This document shows positions 1 through 10,234 of a DNA stretch of 52,463 bases, piece after piece (position 1 is the first letter of the stretch; every line of letters starts with the position of its first letter). A model generated the notes under the pieces. That model did no database searches. It saw nothing but the letters and a program-made list of their open reading frames with translations, and had not been told where the DNA came from. Source of the DNA: Russula earlei (taxonomy: Eukaryota > Basidiomycota > Agaricomycetes > Russulales > Russulaceae). The DNA is taken from the NCBI GenBank assembly GCA_025769875.1, contig JAGFNK010000369.1:1-52463 (forward strand). The letters run 5' to 3'. The position numbers and the translations under genes are program-made.

Positions 1-722
1 TTCTGAGAGCTGTAGATCCAGGACCATGAAGCTTTGCCCATTGTGCCATTTCCCAATCTAACTTAGATGTAAATGGTGCCCAGATATTAGCTTCACTGTC
101 TACAAATTGATCCTTGTATCCTGCATAGCCAGGCATTTCAGAGGCAGGAGGGATAGGTGCACCTGTAGTGACAATGAGTAAGTGACTACCAAGTCATTGA
201 TGTACATACCTGCAGTACTTTGGTGGAACACATCATGAAATGTGAGGACAGTCAGCTTCATTAGGAAGTGAGCCTCTGCAGTCTATTGCACTTCAACAGA
301 TGGGAGATCCTCATTGTTATCAAAACCTCACCCTCAGAAAATGCGGAACAAGATGGATTGGGTGCAGCTGGTTCTCCCATCCCTGCTCCTAGTTGAAATT
401 GTCACAGTCATCTGAATCTGAATCTGGCGGTAAAACACCATTGTCCATGGCCAACATTTCAAAGTCTTCTTCAGCATTATTGTCACCAAAGAAATCACCA
501 ACAAAGCAAGGAGCTGGCACATCAGGGCCCTCACCCCAAGTATGAGGGTACTCAATGCCAAGAAACTGCTCATTATCAATATCCAAATCTGAATCACTGA
601 GTTGAGGAAGATAGTCAAGCACTTGAAGAAAAAGTGCATGACAAGGTGGATTCCTTGTGCATCAAAGGTGTATGGAATGGGCAAGGTTGGATCTGAAATA
701 ACTGTTGCAGCCTGTGCATTTG
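1..722 (-). pseudogene. Plavaka transposase, N-terminal fragment (left copy)
   Basis: The minus strand encodes an acidic N-terminal segment with peptides such as YLPQLSDSD, EYPHTWGEG and FVGDFFGDN. It is nearly identical to 31876-32594 in the right copy, where the reading continues into recognisable Plavaka transposase. Here the gene runs off the window's left edge, so only its first part is visible. A solo LTR starts at 723, immediately upstream of the coding part, cutting it from its promoter. Plavaka transposases are cut-and-paste enzymes common in Agaricomycetes. This fragment cannot be active alone. Confidence 0.6.
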
Positions 723-1310
723 TGTTACCGAGTGGTTTGGGGTCCGGAAGATGCCGGAACACCTGAACTATGGACTGCACTGTTTCCATTATGCGTGCGT
801 CAGATCTTGATCGTTTATGTTCGTTGATATCATATTCAGAACGCGTTGATCGTATCTTTCAGAAGATGTACTGAAGAAGCAATGAGTAGCATTGCTTCTG
901 TCCCAGATGTTCCTGTACCGCCACGTACGTCGATTCCTTGATTGGGGAAGCACTTAATGCTTCCAGCACCGAGATCGTTTACATAGAAGCAACCTCACTT
1001 CTATGAGCCGCCTTTTGCTTCTATAGCACCAACCAGTACTACAGTAGCATGAACCTTATCCCTGTAGGGCTATATAAAGCCTCCAGTAGAAACAGCTGAG
1101 CCTTAAGCTCGACTTAGTTTGCCAATCCCAAACAGTTGACTCCTACCCCGTCTGCAGAGCCCCTCTCATCTTGTTGTCATACTCTTGAAGGATCTAACAC
1201 TCCTTCCCCTCCACGAGTATTGCTTGCTTGACTCAAGCATATCTGCATTGGTAGGACGCATTTATAGATGCGACCATTGATCTTATTTAAGGCACTTTGG
1301 AGCCTTAACA
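723..1310 (+). mobile_element. Solo LTR, family LTR4 (588 bp), TSD ATTTG
   Basis: Starts TGTTACCG, ends CCTTAACA, and is flanked by the direct repeat ATTTG at 718-722 and 1311-1315. The right duplicate has the uninterrupted sequence with one ATTTG-like site near 32594. A TATATAAA box at 1071-1078 suggests plus-strand sense. No internal retrotransposon sequence is attached, so it is a solo LTR left by LTR-LTR recombination. It separates the transposase fragment (-) from the divergent second gene (+). Confidence 0.85.
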
Positions 1311-1393
1311 ATTTGACCATGGTTGCTACACAAATTGGAGAGCAGTGGAGCAAAGTGGCTGGATATTGAACTATGGAGTACCACAATCAGCCA

Positions 1394-1931
1394 TGTAGAA
1401 ACTTGGTAATTTAATGAGAGTGGGAGAATGACAGTTTTTGTGAGTGAGTGCAGCATCCGAGGGAAGGCCTACACATTCGCACTTGTGAGGGTCGCTGAAT
1501 AAGCAATGACTATGCTCAGTGACTTGCATGTGTGAGTGATCACTGAAGGTATATTACCTGAATAAGCAATGACTATGCTATCCAGGTATAAGCTCTATGA
1601 AATGTAAGGAAAGGGTAGCTAAAAGAACGTACCTCAGTGACTCATGTGCATGAGCAATCACTGAGGGAAGGTAAGTATTTTGTCTACTCATATAAGTAGG
1701 AAACAGGTGCAGATTCTACAAGTCTGTGGACAAAGGGTATGCAAGAAACAGAACAATGATTGAGCCAATAGACATCCAGACTAGTTAATTGGTCTAGGTA
1801 CTAACTGTTGTAAATAGCTAAATCCACTTAGGGTGGCCTAATGGTATGGGTATATGTATCGACTGAGGGGACAACTCACTCATTCTCGTGTGCTCACAAT
1901 TGAGCTCACTTGTGCTAGGGAATTTACAACA
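1394..1931. mobile_element. Solo LTR, family LTR5 (538 bp), TSD AGCCA
   Basis: Starts TGTAGAAAC, ends TTTACAACA, flanked by AGCCA at 1389-1393 and 1932-1936. The right duplicate reads straight through (near 32672). It contains a repeated internal phrase CTGAATAAGCAATGACTATG at about 1494 and 1559. Orientation is uncertain. Only one copy occurs in the window. Confidence 0.85.
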
Positions 1932-2578
1932 AGCCACTGCCATGTCAACAGGGGGAATGTCTTCACTTACTAAGTTTCACCATGTCCAAAAGAAAAATTA
2001 CATCCATCATTGACTATTCAGATGACAACTTCACACCACAGTCCCCAATCAGAGCCAAGCCTCCTTTACAAGCAGAGCGCGAGTTCTCACAGACCTCAAC
2101 TTTTGTTTGTTGATGGTTTACCACCATGCAAATTCCTTGTTCCTCCTTTCCTTGTTCCTCCTATAGCTGCCCTTACACAGGTGGCAAAAACAAAGCTCCT
2201 TGACAACCCAAGTACACCTTTATCCACCCTGCAGGTCCAGTCTAATAGCCACACCTGATTCTAGCATGGAATAAGAAGAAGCCAAGGGTTGTCACCCAAG
2301 CCAAGAACAGTCCAGCTCCCAAGAAAAGGAAGCAAGGTGTGTTGATTTGAGTCAGACCCAGAGGCAATACAAGCTAATCCCCCTTGGTGCAGCAGTAGCA
2401 AAAAAGGATGTTGCTCCTCAATATTCATGATAAAGTGCTTAGTCATGAATAAGTACTGAGAAGGAATGTTGGCCCAGGGAAATGTCATGATTTGCCAATC
2501 TTATTTGCTTCTCAAGCAATAGAGCTGCTTGATATAGTTCAAGCACTAGACTTTGGAGTCTTTGATGTTATCTCAGAC

Positions 2579-3540
2579 TGTCAAGACTCACTGTTGAACT
2601 ATCCAGTTCAAGAGTGAGGGATAAGCTCGAAGACGAGTCGATAGACGTCCAAGACCGCGTGGGCAAGGAGTAGAGTCCAGAGTAGTAACAGGTACCAGAG
2701 AGGCACTGTTACTGTGAGAGTAGAGCAGTCACGCAGGGAAGAGGCCAGGATAGTCACAAGGGGATGGTCCTTAAAGGAGTATCCCAGAGATAGAGAGTGC
2801 CGTAAACAAATGGACAGTCTGAGGACTGTCCGCTACTTTATTGGGCGCTTATATATTACAAGAGAACTGCTAAATAGGGAACAAGTCAAAACCTTGTTAT
2901 CAAGCACAATAGAGTGATGAGTAAGAAGTCGGAGGACGCTTACTAAGCATGCTCAGTCATGCTCAGTAAGCTGCTGAGTAAGAAGGCTTCTCTTGATGAG
3001 TAAGAGCTTCCATTATCCACGTGTTCACTGCTTTAGTGCACGTGCGAGCACCTGATTCATTTCCTGTTAGTTAGTTTAGGGCCGGTCATTTGAGGACTTG
3101 TAGTTTGGTCAGGGAATAGTGTTGTCTTATAAGGCCCTTATATAGTTCTATTAGGGTCCTTAGAGTCGACCCTAATACTTCTATTAAGGTCCTTAGTATT
3201 GCCTTATAGTTCGTTCTATAGTTATTAGAGTTGGTCTAATAACGCGTTGTAGGGCCTTTGATACTAGGTTAGTGCCTACTGTAGAGCTCCTAGGGTCGTT
3301 CCAAAGGGTCCTTAGGAAGGCCCTAATACTGTCCTTTGTTGTTAGAAGGGTTGCCTTTAAGTGGGGCTTGCTGTATGTCGATTGTGCCGAGAATCGCTCA
3401 CGCAACAATGCGTGTGCGATATTGTGGACACCTCTACTCACCCCTTTTGCTCGAGTGAACAGGGTGACACCATAGAGGCTGGGTTTCCTCTTATAAGGAA
3501 GGGTCCTTCAAGGGCCCTCTCCAGAGAATGGTTCATGACA
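2579..3540 (-). mobile_element. Solo LTR, family LTR1 copy A (962 bp), TSD CAGAC
   Basis: Plus-strand ends are TGTCAAGACTC and TTCATGACA; flanking repeats CAGAC lie at 2574-2578 and 3541-3545. The empty site with a single CAGAC is at 33869-33873 in the right duplicate. The TATATAAG-like box and promoter-side features read on the minus strand, so sense is taken as minus. It keeps several CpGs (for example ACGCGTTG at about 3241), suggesting it is younger than copy B. Confidence 0.9.
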
Positions 3541-3785
3541 CAGACAAGAATGTATGAGAGAGATGAGAGGGATCTCTACCACTTTGAGAAGTAATCCTTT
3601 TGAGGGAGAGAGAGAGAATTTGCTGGTAATTCAATGAGTAAGTTGAGCATAAGGCTCAACTTTGGATATACCAGAGTATTTATATCATATCCTGACAATG
3701 GCTGATTCAATTTGTATGAAACTTGGGAAGCATAAAGCTGAGACCCTCCACTATCCAGAAGGAGGAATTTTAAATCAAAAAGTAT

Positions 3786-4157
3786 CAATAATGACTCATG
3801 CATGAGTCATCCTTTCCTAGCATCAGTCATCAAACCAGTAAGCAATTACTAAGCATGAATCAGCTAATCAGTAAGCAAGTGAGTAAGCAAGCATAGGTAA
3901 ACAGTCAGTCCTGAACATGAGTTGAATCCTAGCAGTAAACCTCAACACTACCCAGCCACATTGATGGTTGACAATAATGACTCATGCATGAGTCATCCTT
4001 TCCTAGCATCAGTCATCAAACCAGTAAGCAATTACTAAGCATGAATCAGCTAATCAGTAAGCAAGCGAGTAAGCAAGCATAGGTAAACAGTCAGTCCTGA
4101 ACATGAGTTGAATCCTAGCAGTAAACCTCAACACTACCCAGCCACATTGATGGTTGA
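3786..4157. repeat. Tandem duplication, 2 x 186 bp
   Basis: Units 3786-3971 and 3972-4157 are identical except for AAGTGAG versus AAGCGAG. The right duplicate (about 34116-34300) has a single unit, so the tandem arose after the segmental duplication. Each unit begins next to the palindrome described separately and is rich in AGTAAGCAAG-type repeats. Confidence 0.9.
3791..3810. other. Perfect 20-bp palindrome with two AP-1/Gcn4-like sites
   Basis: The sequence is ATGACTCATGCATGAGTCAT, a perfect inverted repeat holding TGACTCA and TGAGTCA. It recurs at 3977-3996 (second tandem unit) and at 34121-34140 (right duplicate). TGACTCA is the consensus bound by fungal Gcn4-type bZIP factors. A regulatory role is inference; it lies in a non-coding part of the Plavaka element. 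Confidence 0.6.
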
Positions 4158-4259
4158 CTTGGAAGATGATGAGACTCTGAGTCAGATGTCAAAACAAGTG
4201 CTGGTTGCATGTAACCATGTTGTCACTTCAGGCAAGCCTGCCTGAGTCTCCACACACAC

Positions 4260-5088
4260 TGTTACAAACCAAGGCCAGGCCCTGGCCGTAGATTGTCCTC
4301 TTTCACTCAAGAAAGACCCTTCTCACTTTACATTGCTGACTCTCTTCCATTTTCTGGGCTATCCCTCCTGCGGTACAAGATATCGCTATTGCAAAGGCAC
4401 TATAACACGACCAGGCACCCGTTTCCTAATTGGGTAATCATCGCGTGGCAGCCACATGGCCACCCAGCCACCAAGGACCCAAAACAGCGGCACAAAATCT
4501 TAGAAACTGTTGCATAAATCATCTGACGTCATCAAGGCTCCAATGACATCATAGCTGACTGAGCGACTCCACAGTGACCTCATAGGCTCACTAAGCGCTC
4601 CACAGTGACATCATAATGATGTCATCACTCCACAATGATCAGTAATGCGCTCAGTAAGCCTGAAACTTGACACAAGCAAGTTTATGCCTCTGTAGTCCTA
4701 TTGGATGGTACCAAAGAGTCTAGAATAGCCCCAGGTCTTTGTAATCGACCCTGTACACTGTATATAAGCCCCAATGAAGCATGGCAGTCATCCGACTGTC
4801 CATTTGTGATACTCTCATCTTCCTGGGTACTCCCCTGCGACCGCTCAGTCTAAAGATTCCCCTCGCTTCCAAGGTACTCTTCAACGACCGCCTTGTTTAA
4901 AGTCCCCTCGCTACACTGGCCTCTAGCCTTCGCCTTTGTCTCTTGCAACACCTACCAGTCCCCATCTGGTACCTCCTCATCGTTTGGCTCGTCCTCCTGT
5001 TCAATGCCGCTTACGCCGCGTACCATCTGTTCCGACCCTTGCCCACCTGCTCCTGAGTCCTTAGTGATCAGCAGTACGTGTCTTGACA
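4260..5088 (+). mobile_element. Solo LTR, family LTR2 copy A (829 bp), TSD CACAC
   Basis: Starts TGTTACAAACC, ends GTGTCTTGACA, flanked by CACAC at 4255-4259 and 5089-5093. The right duplicate is uninterrupted near 34398. TATATAAG at 4761-4768 gives plus sense. Upstream of it lie CRE-like motifs (TGACGTCA near 4524, TGACATCAT and TGATGTCA near 4607-4625). Family LTR2 shares its 3' terminal GTCTTGACA and its TATA-proximal region with LTR1, so the two families are probably related. Confidence 0.9.
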
Positions 5089-5859
5089 CACACAGCCTTC
5101 AACCTTTTTGATGATGAGCTAGATAAAGCAGGTGACATGGATGCCCTTGATGATTATGATCTTGAAGAGCTTGGCAAAATTGAACATGAACATGAAGCAG
5201 ACACATATGAGTCAGACAATGCCACACTCAATAATCTTGATGATGTTGAACTTGCTGCACTGTTAGAGGCTGAGGTGTGTTCTGTGATTGATTTCTCCAT
5301 CACATTGATTATCTGATCAGGTTTGCAGTGTTCACCAATATTAGTGAGGAAACTGGGCTGAGGATGGAGTACCCCATTCTCAATCAGTTAGCCACACATC
5401 TGGAAGTTCTCTTGGAGTTATCACAGATGATATCAAAAATGACTTTGGGAAAAACAAGTTGAATGATAGTTTGGAAGGAATGATGGACAAAAACTTGGAG
5501 CTTGAGGAGGTGCTCCAGTTGCATAAATACAGGGTATGTTTTCTGCCTGCATATTTCACTGAGGACTAATGTTTCATGAAAGGAGCTCAAGGCTGCAAGA
5601 CTGGTGGTGGAATCATCTGCTAAGGCTTTGCTGTTGAAGGTGTGTACTTATCCAACACTTCTCCAAGACTATGAACCACTGAGTTTTACACTCATCACTC
5701 ACATGCTTAATTTGAAGCCTATTGCAACAAAGAAATCTACTGTCAGCAGGGGGTGCAACAAAGGAACCATGAAATCAAGGTACATTTATTTTTCTTGACT
5801 GGACCAATCTAATGTACCTGTGCCAGCGCCCTGGATGGATTGACTCAGATATCATTCCC

Positions 5860-6820
5860 TGTCATGAACCACTTCCCAGAGAGGGCCCTTGAAGGACCCT
5901 TCCTTAGTAGAGGAAACCCAGCCCCTATGATGCCACCCTGTTCACACAGACAAAAGGGGTGAGTAGAGGTGTTCACAATATCGCGCATGCATTGTTGCGC
6001 AATTGATTCTAGGCACAATCAGCATACAGCAAGCCCTACTTAGTGGCAACCCTTTTAGCAATATAGGACAGTACTATAGCCTCCCTAAAGACCCTTTATG
6101 ATGACCCAAAGTGCTCTACAAGAGGCACTAACAAAGATACTAAAGGCCCACAATGTGTTATTAGACTAACTCTAATAACCTTAGAACCAACTATAAGGCA
6201 AAACTAAGGACCTTAATACAAGTATTAGGGTCAACTCTAAGGACCCTAATAGAACTATATTAGGGGCCTTATGGACAACTCTATTCCCTGAACCAAACTA
6301 CAAGTCCTCAGATGACCAGCCCTAAACTAACTACCAGCAAATGAATCAGGTGCTTCACACATGTACTAAGCAGTGAACATGTGGACAGTAAAGGCTCTTA
6401 CTCATCAATATGACCCTTCTTACTCAGCAGCTTACTGAGCATGACTGAGCATGCTCAGTAAGCATACTCTGACTTCTTACTCATCCATCCATTGTGCTTG
6501 ATAACACAGTTATGACTTTTACCTATTTAGCAGTTCTCTTGTAGTATATAAGTGCTCAATAAAGTAGTGGACAGTCTTCAGACTGCACATTTGATTTGTG
6601 GCACTCTATTACCAAGGGTACTCCTTTAGGACTGCCCTATCTAGCACACTCTGGCTCTCTCCCTTTGTGACCACCTCTCACAGCCCATACCAGTCCCTCT
6701 CTGGTATCTGCTACTTGTTTGGACTATACTCTTTGCCAACTTCATCTTGGAACTCAGTCGACTTGTCTCCAAGTTCTTACCTCGCTCTTGAACAGGATTG
6801 TTCAACAGTGAGTTTTGACA
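5860..6820 (+). mobile_element. Solo LTR, family LTR1 copy B (961 bp), TSD TTCCC/TTCCA
   Basis: Starts TGTCATGAACC, ends TTTTGACA. The flanks TTCCC (5855-5859) and TTCCA (6821-6825) differ at one base; the empty site at about 35161-35166 reads CTCCC. It is CpG-poor relative to copies A and E, so it is probably an older insertion. It lies in the second gene of the element. Confidence 0.88.
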
Positions 6821-7316
6821 TTCCAAAGCAAGAGAAGAGTGACATCAGGATCAACACAACACATCACAGTAATCCACACATCATGGCACAACCTCCTGGT
6901 GGATACACAGCTTGGACAAACTTAAACTATGATGCCCAGGACACTTCAAGATCAAACTTGCTTCTTAACTCCCAGGATGAATGTGTTAAGAAGGTTGTCC
7001 AACATTCATTCATTTCCCTGTGAGCATCCTTCACTTGGACAGATGCATACCCAGACTCAATGGCCATTGTCAAATATTAATATTATTTGTGAAAGGCTTT
7101 GCTCAAAGCTGCCATGCATCTCAAAGCCAACAAGATGGTGGACTGTCTTTCTAATGATGCTGGATATGGTATGGTGCTCTCAGGACTGGTATGCCATTCT
7201 CTCATTCTCCAGTCTCATAGCTCATACTGACTCATCCAATACTTTGTCTTTCAGCTCAGTGCTCACATCAGCACCTGGCATGTCCAGCTGAAGAAAAATG
7301 CGTTAGTGTACATTTA

Positions 7317-8277
7317 TGTCAAGACTCACTGTTGAACAATCCAGTTCAAGAGCAAGGGATAAGTTCAGAGACAAGTCGATAGATGTCCAAGATGGCGTGG
7401 GCAAGAAGTAGGGTTCAGAGCAGTACCAAGTACCAGAGAGGTACGGTTACTGGTAGTATCAAGAAGTTATGCAGGGAAGAGGCCAGAGTGATCACAAGGG
7501 GATGGTCCTAAGGGAGTATCCCAGGAATGGAGAGTGCCATAAACAAATGGACAGTCTGAAGACTGTCCGCTACTTTATTGAGCACTTATATACTACAGGG
7601 GAACTGCTAAATAGGGAACAAATCATAACTTTGTTATCAAGCACAATTGACAGATGAGTAAGACATTGGAGTACGCTGACTGAGCATGCTCAGTCATGCT
7701 CAGTAAGCTGCTGAGTAAGAAGGCTCATATTGATGAGTAAGAGCCTCTAGTATCCACATGTTCACTGCTTAGTACACATGCAAAGCACCTGATTCATTTA
7801 CGTTAGTTAGTTTAGGGCTGGTCATTTGAGGACCTGTAGTTTGGTTCAGAGAATAGAGTTGCTTATAAGGCCCCTTATATTGTTCTATTAGGGTCCTTAG
7901 AGTCAACCCTAATACTTCTATTAAGGTCCTTAGTATTGCTTTATAGTTTGTTCTAGGGTTATTAGAGTTAGTCTAATAATGTGTTGTAGGGCTTTTAGTG
8001 TCCTGTTAGTGTCCCTTGTAGAGCACTTAGAGTCATCATAAAGGGTCCTTAGGGGGGCTATAATACTGTCCTTTATTGCTAAAAGGGTTGCCACTAAGTG
8101 GGGCTTGCTGTATGTCAATTGTGCTGAGAATCACTCGGGCAACAATGCATGCATGATATTGTGGACACCTCTACTCACCCCTTTTGTCCATGTGAACAGG
8201 GTGGCATCATAGAGGCTGGGTTTCATCTAATAAGGAAGGGTCCTTCAAGGGCCCTCTCTGGGAAATGGTTCATGACC
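7317..8277 (-). mobile_element. Solo LTR, family LTR1 copy C (961 bp), TSD ATTTA
   Basis: Starts TGTCAAGACTC and ends TTCATGACC, where the usual terminal CA has become CC. Flanks ATTTA lie at 7312-7316 and 8278-8282; the empty site in the right duplicate (about 35716) reads ATTCA. Sense is inferred as minus from the TATA-like box. Confidence 0.88.
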
Positions 8278-9125
8278 ATTTACTGTGGTGATGTTGCCAA
8301 TGATTCGAAGGTGTGTCACCTGACTTTATCATTACTTGTTAACAACTGACATGTTATCTACTAGAAGCAAAAGCACTCTTTAGATCCTACATGGCTGTAT
8401 GAGAATCCCCTCATTCTTGCCATGCTGGAACAGTGCTTCTTCACTGGGCCAGCATCTATTGGCACTCAACTCCTAAGCAAGTTCAAGTCTTCCTGGAGTG
8501 ACAGGGCCAATGAGAAGGAAATACCTATTCTGATGCTTGCTCTTGTTGCAACCAGTGTAAGTGCCACATCACACTTGATCTATTATATGGCCTACTGACA
8601 ATCCCTGTATAACTGGACCAGGTGTATGCCACCATCAAGGAGTGGGAATGCGGCCCACATATTAAAAGCCAATTTTGGCAGCAACATCTTTGAGAACACA
8701 TACAGGTGGCATTTCAACTTTTTACAGAAGATCTTGAAGGATGGACCAAACAAATACCATACCATGATGCATCAGATCTACATCAAAGTGAGGTCCATTT
8801 GATTTTCCTTGCTCACGTCAATTTTTGCCTTACAACAACTCTTTAGTGGTAGAAAAGTCTGAACAGAGGAAGCACAGACTCAGTTCTCAGCCTTCTTTGA
8901 CATGTCAAATATGGTGGATGACTAGCCCTGGTGTCCTATGGTCTCAACTACTGTGATATATTGTAGGGACAATTTGCCAATTATGTTGATATTTGATCAA
9001 TATAATATACATACCCATATGACAACACTTTGAATGCAAATAATTACCAATAATCAAGGTATTCTTCTATATACTGGTATATACTGACATTTAGAGATAT
9101 TTCACAGATGTAGTTTTCCCTGATG

Positions 9126-9201
9126 AAGCCTCTCCATGTGCAACATGGAGTGCAAGTATACAAGAAACAATACACTGAACAACCCATATATGATGGGGGT
9201 A
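9126..9201 (+). pseudogene. 76-bp exon fragment of membrane protein M
   Basis: Nearly identical to 45558-45633 in the intact M gene: it covers the codons just after WWDK, through the part encoding VRVYKQ and YTEQPIYDGG. On the left it begins exactly where the Plavaka element ends (the doubled AA is the target duplication). On the right it is cut by a second Plavaka-like terminus. CpGs of the intact gene appear as TpG or CpA. It is the remains of an M gene split by transposition. Confidence 0.85.
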
Positions 9202-9277
9202 CATCAGGAAAACTACATCCTACTAGAAACACCTAGAATGAACTAGAGTGTACTAGAAATGACCTAATATAGTAAAT
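9202..9277. mobile_element. Short Plavaka-like terminus (about 76 bp)
   Basis: Begins CATCAGGAAAACTACATC, which matches the inverted form of the terminus ending at 9125, then runs into unrelated sequence and stops where the cyclin C reading begins. No partner end is seen, so it is probably the stump of a deleted element. The same stump is at 40705-40780, so it predates the segmental duplication. Confidence 0.6.
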
Positions 9278-9478
9278 TTCGGAGATGACATTCTTGATGT
9301 GGACAGGGGATACTTGTGCCTTTGCGGCGACGTAGCAGCACGCGGCTATCACCATGAAGGGGTCCGTCTCGCAGTACAAGTTTTTGACGTAGAACCGCCT
9401 GGAAAAGACCGTGGCCGTGGCGATCACACGCTGACGCAACGTCAAGCGTTTGCCTAACATCGTGATGACTTGTGGGGG
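9278..9478 (-). pseudogene. Cyclin C (Mediator kinase module) fragment, left copy
   Basis: The minus strand encodes a cyclin-box segment with LGKRLTLRQRVIATATVF, SRRFYVKN, CETDPFMVIA and CCYVAAKA, the hallmark stretch of fungal cyclin C (Ssn8/Srb11). Cyclin C pairs with Cdk8 in the Mediator kinase module in the nucleus. Only about 65 residues remain of a protein usually near 250-300. It is cut at its C-terminal side after the VHIKNVISE part by the transposon stump, and no N-terminal exon is recognisable upstream. A relic, also present at 40781-40978. Confidence 0.8.
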
Positions 9479-10234
9479 GGAAGGCAATCGCATAAGCTGC
9501 TGAAACGGATCAGACGCGTCCGATCGATTGCGGGTCCCCCCCCCTGACCCCTCCGACCGAGCGCGCCCCCTCCGACCGCGTCGACGATGTCTGGTGTGAT
9601 GGACAAGCGATGAAAAAAGATCCGGCTGGCTTGTGGCGAGGGTGCTTGTTTGTGTGTGCGGCCGCGCGCGTGGCCACGGCTGAAAAGTACTGGTTTGGGG
9701 TTTACATGGCTCGTAGTGTCAGTTTGGGTGTCGTGTCGTGTCGTGTTGTTGTCCCTTGTGGAGTGGCCGTTATGTTTTTCGACGTTTCGATGCGGAGTCC
9801 GCGTTCCTTCATCCCGTATATGATACTCCTTGTTCACGTTGCGGCAGCGTGGCAAGAAGAAGATCCAGGCATGTTAAACCCGAGTCCTGACGCGCATATA
9901 AAATGAGCGTCTGTTACCGCTGATACGTATCAAATCGATTGATTGTCCGTCCCAATATGCCCTTCGCCCTCCTCTCTTTTTTTTTCTCTTAGTCGCGACT
10001 CCAGTGGTGTATTGGGTGCAATCAGCAAGGTGTGCCCGACGGAAGGGGATACACGGTGCGTAACATCGGGGTGATGCACTCAGAGCTGCCTCAGATCGGG
10101 ACAACTTCTGATATATATATACGAGGAGGCAAGTGAGGTAGAACATGACAGCAAGAACAAGTATATACGACAATCGTCCGTGGTGCACCACCGCAAGTTC
10201 CCTCCTCGCGGCAGGACCGTCAAGATGCGAATAT
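9479..10234. other. Intergenic stretch, no gene recognised
   Basis: GC-rich host-type DNA downstream of the zinc-finger gene. It has a C-run near 9535-9545, a short GTCGT/GTGTC repeat near 9728-9745, and a polypyrimidine tract near 9970-9990. Open frames in it show no recognisable motif. It is nearly identical to 40979-41718. Confidence 0.6.

Larger units (their letters stand above)
1982..8930 (+). pseudogene. Second gene of the Plavaka element, left copy, broken
   Basis: A plus-strand gene starts divergently from the transposase. The ATG at 1982 opens MSKRKITSIIDYSDDNF, followed by a basic stretch near 2270-2330 (KKKPRVV, PKKRKQ) that could be a nuclear localisation signal. Later exons encode an acidic region (about 5089-5280, LDDYDLEELGKIEHEHEAD) and, at 8430-8800, a segment like FTGPASIGTQLLSKF and VYATIKEWE. 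The last part resembles the DUF6532-type domain seen in many Agaricomycete proteins of unknown function; this match is from memory and weak. Four solo LTRs split the gene, and there is a deletion of roughly 70-80 bp near 7300 relative to 35630-35710. Not functional here. Confidence 0.45.
1..9125. mobile_element. Left, partial copy of a Plavaka-type DNA transposon
   Basis: This is the 3' part of the same element that lies complete at 25104-40614; position 1 corresponds to about 31876 there. It ends at 9125 with TTCCCTGATG followed by AA, exactly as the right copy ends at 40614. Content: transposase N-terminal region on the minus strand (1-722), a divergent second gene on the plus strand (from 1982), and six solo LTRs (723, 1394, 2579, 4260, 5860, 7317), none of which is present at the matching place in the right copy. 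Its left end lies outside the window. The element sits inside a membrane-protein exon, between codon positions that are contiguous in the intact gene at 44840-46224. Confidence 0.75.

Noticed and set aside
334..789. A 151-codon minus-strand frame as a separate protein gene
   Set aside because: It reads across the boundary into LTR4 at 723 and overlaps the Plavaka N-terminal frame; the right duplicate does not preserve it.
1494..1600. Repeated phrase in LTR5 as a CRISPR or tandem array
   Set aside because: Only two dispersed copies without regular spacers, within one LTR, in a eukaryotic genome.
2579..3540. LTR1 as a DNA transposon because of TGTCA/TGACA inverted ends
   Set aside because: The inverted ends are only about 5 bp; TG..CA termini, 5-bp duplications, a TATA box and a size near 960 bp fit an LTR better.
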